Below the pieces are notes generated by a model. That model made no database searches. It saw nothing but the letters and a program-made list of their open reading frames with translations, and was not told where the DNA came from. The position numbers and the translations under genes are program-made. DNA of 64,000 nt from Balaenoptera acutorostrata (Eukaryota > Chordata > Mammalia > Artiodactyla > Balaenopteridae): assembly GCF_949987535.1 (NCBI RefSeq), contig NW_026646029.1, forward strand, positions 1,798,001 to 1,862,000. Reading direction: 5' to 3'. This document shows positions 62,071 through 64,000 of the stretch, piece after piece. The number at the start of each line of letters is the position of its first letter. Position 1 is the first letter of the stretch.

Positions 62071-64000
62071 GGTTGAGCTTTTGTCCATTTTCCTGTTTTA
62101 AAAAAGAGAGTGAGGAAAACTTACCTCTTCATACTACCTTCTTGAAAATTTTGCCTGTTTTGAATTGTTTGTATCCATTCCCTACCTCAGCACAATTTTG
62201 AGGGCAGGTGTCCTTTACAGCCCTGAGTCCTTGTGAATGGTAAGTGACCATTAGCTGTGGGTTAAAAGCTGCTCTTGCGGGATTCGGCCACAAGGCGGCA
62301 GCATTTCTCCTTTACCAAATCTGGTTACTAGGGCAACAGAGCCTTACTGGAAGTGGTGTTCTAGGTTGTAAATTAGAATGGAATGTGCGAGGAAAAAGCC
62401 CTTTAAGTTTATGTCTCATTACTTCTTGTTGGTATTTTTAACTTAATTTTTATTTTTTATCACAGCAAGCTTGATTACAAGGTTTTGTTTGTTCTAGGTG
62501 TGCAAGATGGGGTTCTTTCACACATATACATATATCTATTCTTCTTCGGATCCTTGTCCCACGTAGGTTATGACACAATGTTGAGTAGTCTTCTCTTGGT
62601 ATTGCGTAGGTCTTTGGTGATTATATATTTCACATGTGTTTGTATCTCTCTGTTAACCTCAATATGGTAATGTATCCAATCCTCACACCTTTCCATTTGG
62701 TGAACCCTAAGTTATTTTAGTGAATCTATGATAGTGTTTCTCCGTGGAAATATCTCTGTTTGTATCATTTTTTAGGTAACACCTATATGTGATATGATAG
62801 GATATGTGTCTTTCGCTTTCTCACTTACTCCAAGTTGCGTGATTACTTCTAGGCTCATCTATGGTGCTGCAAATGGCATTGTTTCATTTTTTCACTAGCT
62901 CATAGTCCATCTGTACAGGTAGCAGTTCTTCTTTGTCCACCCATCTGTCGGTGGACTTTTTGGTTACTTCCATATCTTGGCTATTGTAATACTATGCCAT
63001 GCAGATTTGCGTGCCTGTGTCCTTCCAATTCTGTCTTCTTAGTTTATAGGTCCAGGAATAGGTCTGCTGGATCCTATGGTAGCTCAATGTTTACCTTTTA
63101 AAGGCACCTCTATTCTGTTCTCCTTAGTGGCTCTTTCCAGGTTAGGTCCCACTTAAAGTGGAGGGTATGTATTTCTTCCCAGCACCCTCAGCATTTATTC
63201 TTTGTAGTTTTTGCGGATGGTTATTCTGAGTGGTGTGAGCTGATACCTCTTTGTGGTTGAATTTGCATGTGTCTCATAATGCGTTGAAATTGAGCTTTAA
63301 GACATGCCCTTTTTATTTTTCCAGCTGTGATTAGAGCTTATTTCTTCAATGTGTTTTCTTAAAGTATGTGTCACCCTTGGCAATATTTTGGCCATTATCT
63401 CCCTCAAGACATTTTGAGGGCAGGTTTCATTTACAGCCCTGCAGTACTTGTTCATATGAAGTGACCATTAGCTCAGGCTTTAAACCTGCTTTTGCAGGTA
63501 ACGGCCAGAGTGCGGCAGCCTTTCTACGTTCCCCTTGCTGGTACTAGGGAAACAGACCTACCGGCCAGTGGTGTTCTTCGGTTATAAATTCGAGTGCAAT
63601 GTGCCCGGATAAACCCACAAATGTTGATGTCTCCTTGCTTTTGTTTGTTTTTAAATTTAATTTATATTTATTATTAGAGTAATATTCCATTGTGTACGTG
63701 GACCACTTCTTCTTGGTGCATTCCTCGGTTGATGGACATTTTCATTGCTTCCGAGTGCTGGCTACGGTAAATCTTGCTGGCATACAGGTTTGCCAGCCTG
63801 GGACTTTTTGATTCTCATTTTCTCAGGTGATAGGCCAAGCAGTGGTTGTGATTGATTGACTGGTAGCTCAATGTTTCCCTTTTCAAACCACCTACATTGT
63901 GTTTTCATTAGTGGCTCTTTACATGCCCCCCCTTACAACCGAGGGTACGCATTTCTCCACCCTCCCTTCACCGTTTATTTTTTGCAGCATTTTTCCTAAT
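62071..64000 (+). repeat. Unit 15, truncated by the window edge (1,930 bp)
   Basis: Contains all of monomer A and most of monomer B, and ends before the T tract. It shares T at 63257 with units 13-14 and A at 63782 with unit 14, and has a private T at 63511. The array evidently continues beyond position 64000. Confidence 0.97.

Larger units (their letters stand above)
1..64000. repeat. Higher-order satellite array, about 4,434 bp unit, at least 14.4 copies
   Basis: Any landmark recurs every 4,432-4,435 bp across the entire window in one orientation; for example the HindIII-type site at 397 reappears once per unit. Spacing between copies of one landmark is 4435, 4434, 4434, 4434, 4434, 4433, 4434, 4433, 4432, 4433, 4434, 4433, 4433 and 4434 bp. 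Nearly all of this variation is explained by a C tract (7 or 8), a T tract (9-11) and two single-base deletions (units 6 and 9). Within each unit are four diverged monomers, so this is a higher-order repeat like those of centromeric or heterochromatic satellites. The + strand is T-rich, as expected for the antisense of A-rich L1. Neither end of the array is in the window, so total copy number is unknown. Copies are nearly identical, which suggests recent amplification or continuing homogenisation. Confidence 0.98.

Noticed and set aside
1..64000. Array as an assembly artefact from collapsing or duplicating one unit
   Set aside because: Units carry distinct private changes and locally shared markers, which an artificial duplication would not give. 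Raw reads would still be needed to exclude errors at homopolymers.
1..64000. Bacterial or phage system (CRISPR, defence island, integron, retron)
   Set aside because: Repeats are kilobase-scale with no short-repeat and spacer pattern, there is no coding density or ribosome-binding sites, and the sequence carries mammalian L1.

Overview
The whole window is one uninterrupted head-to-tail satellite array. A unit of about 4,434 bp repeats 14 times in full (first unit from position 1), followed by 1,930 bp of a fifteenth unit cut off by the window edge. With phase 1 = position 1, units start at 1, 4436, 8870, 13304, 17738, 22172, 26605, 31039, 35472, 39904, 44337, 48771, 53204, 57637 and 62071, with lengths of 4,432-4,435 bp. 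Copies differ by only about 1-10 visible changes each, so they are well above 99% identical by eye. No unique flanking DNA, array edge, functional protein gene, rRNA, tRNA, CRISPR or bacterial feature is visible.

Each unit is a higher-order repeat of four older, diverged monomers, called here A (about 1-1216 in unit 1), B (1217-2010), C (2011-3223) and D (3224-4435). A, C and D are about 1.21 kb. B is about 0.8 kb because it lacks about 430 bp present in the others. Every monomer has two parts. The first is a module of about 330 bp that I cannot identify. The second is a LINE-1 (L1) fragment whose sense direction is the minus strand. It runs from the L1 3' UTR, next to a T-rich tract that looks like a decayed poly(A) tail, back into the C-terminal part of ORF2. 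In B the minus strand still translates into an L1 ORF2-like stretch, open in units 1, 6 and 13 only.

The host is a mammal. The L1 3' UTR portion resembles the L1 family I know from cetartiodactyls (cattle, pig, whales), and L1-derived heterochromatic satellites have been reported in cetaceans (Kapitonov, Holmquist and Jurka 1998, cited from memory). A cetacean or other cetartiodactyl is therefore the best guess; species and chromosome cannot be read from this window.

No genes work together here. The window records satellite evolution: an L1 insertion next to an unknown sequence, amplification into monomers, divergence and a deletion in one monomer, capture of four monomers in a 4.43 kb unit, and recent homogenisation. 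The few differences between units include CpG transitions (suggesting methylation), two homopolymer-length variants, and markers shared by non-adjacent units (suggesting unequal exchange or gene conversion). The short open frames recur identically only because the DNA recurs; I call none of them genes.
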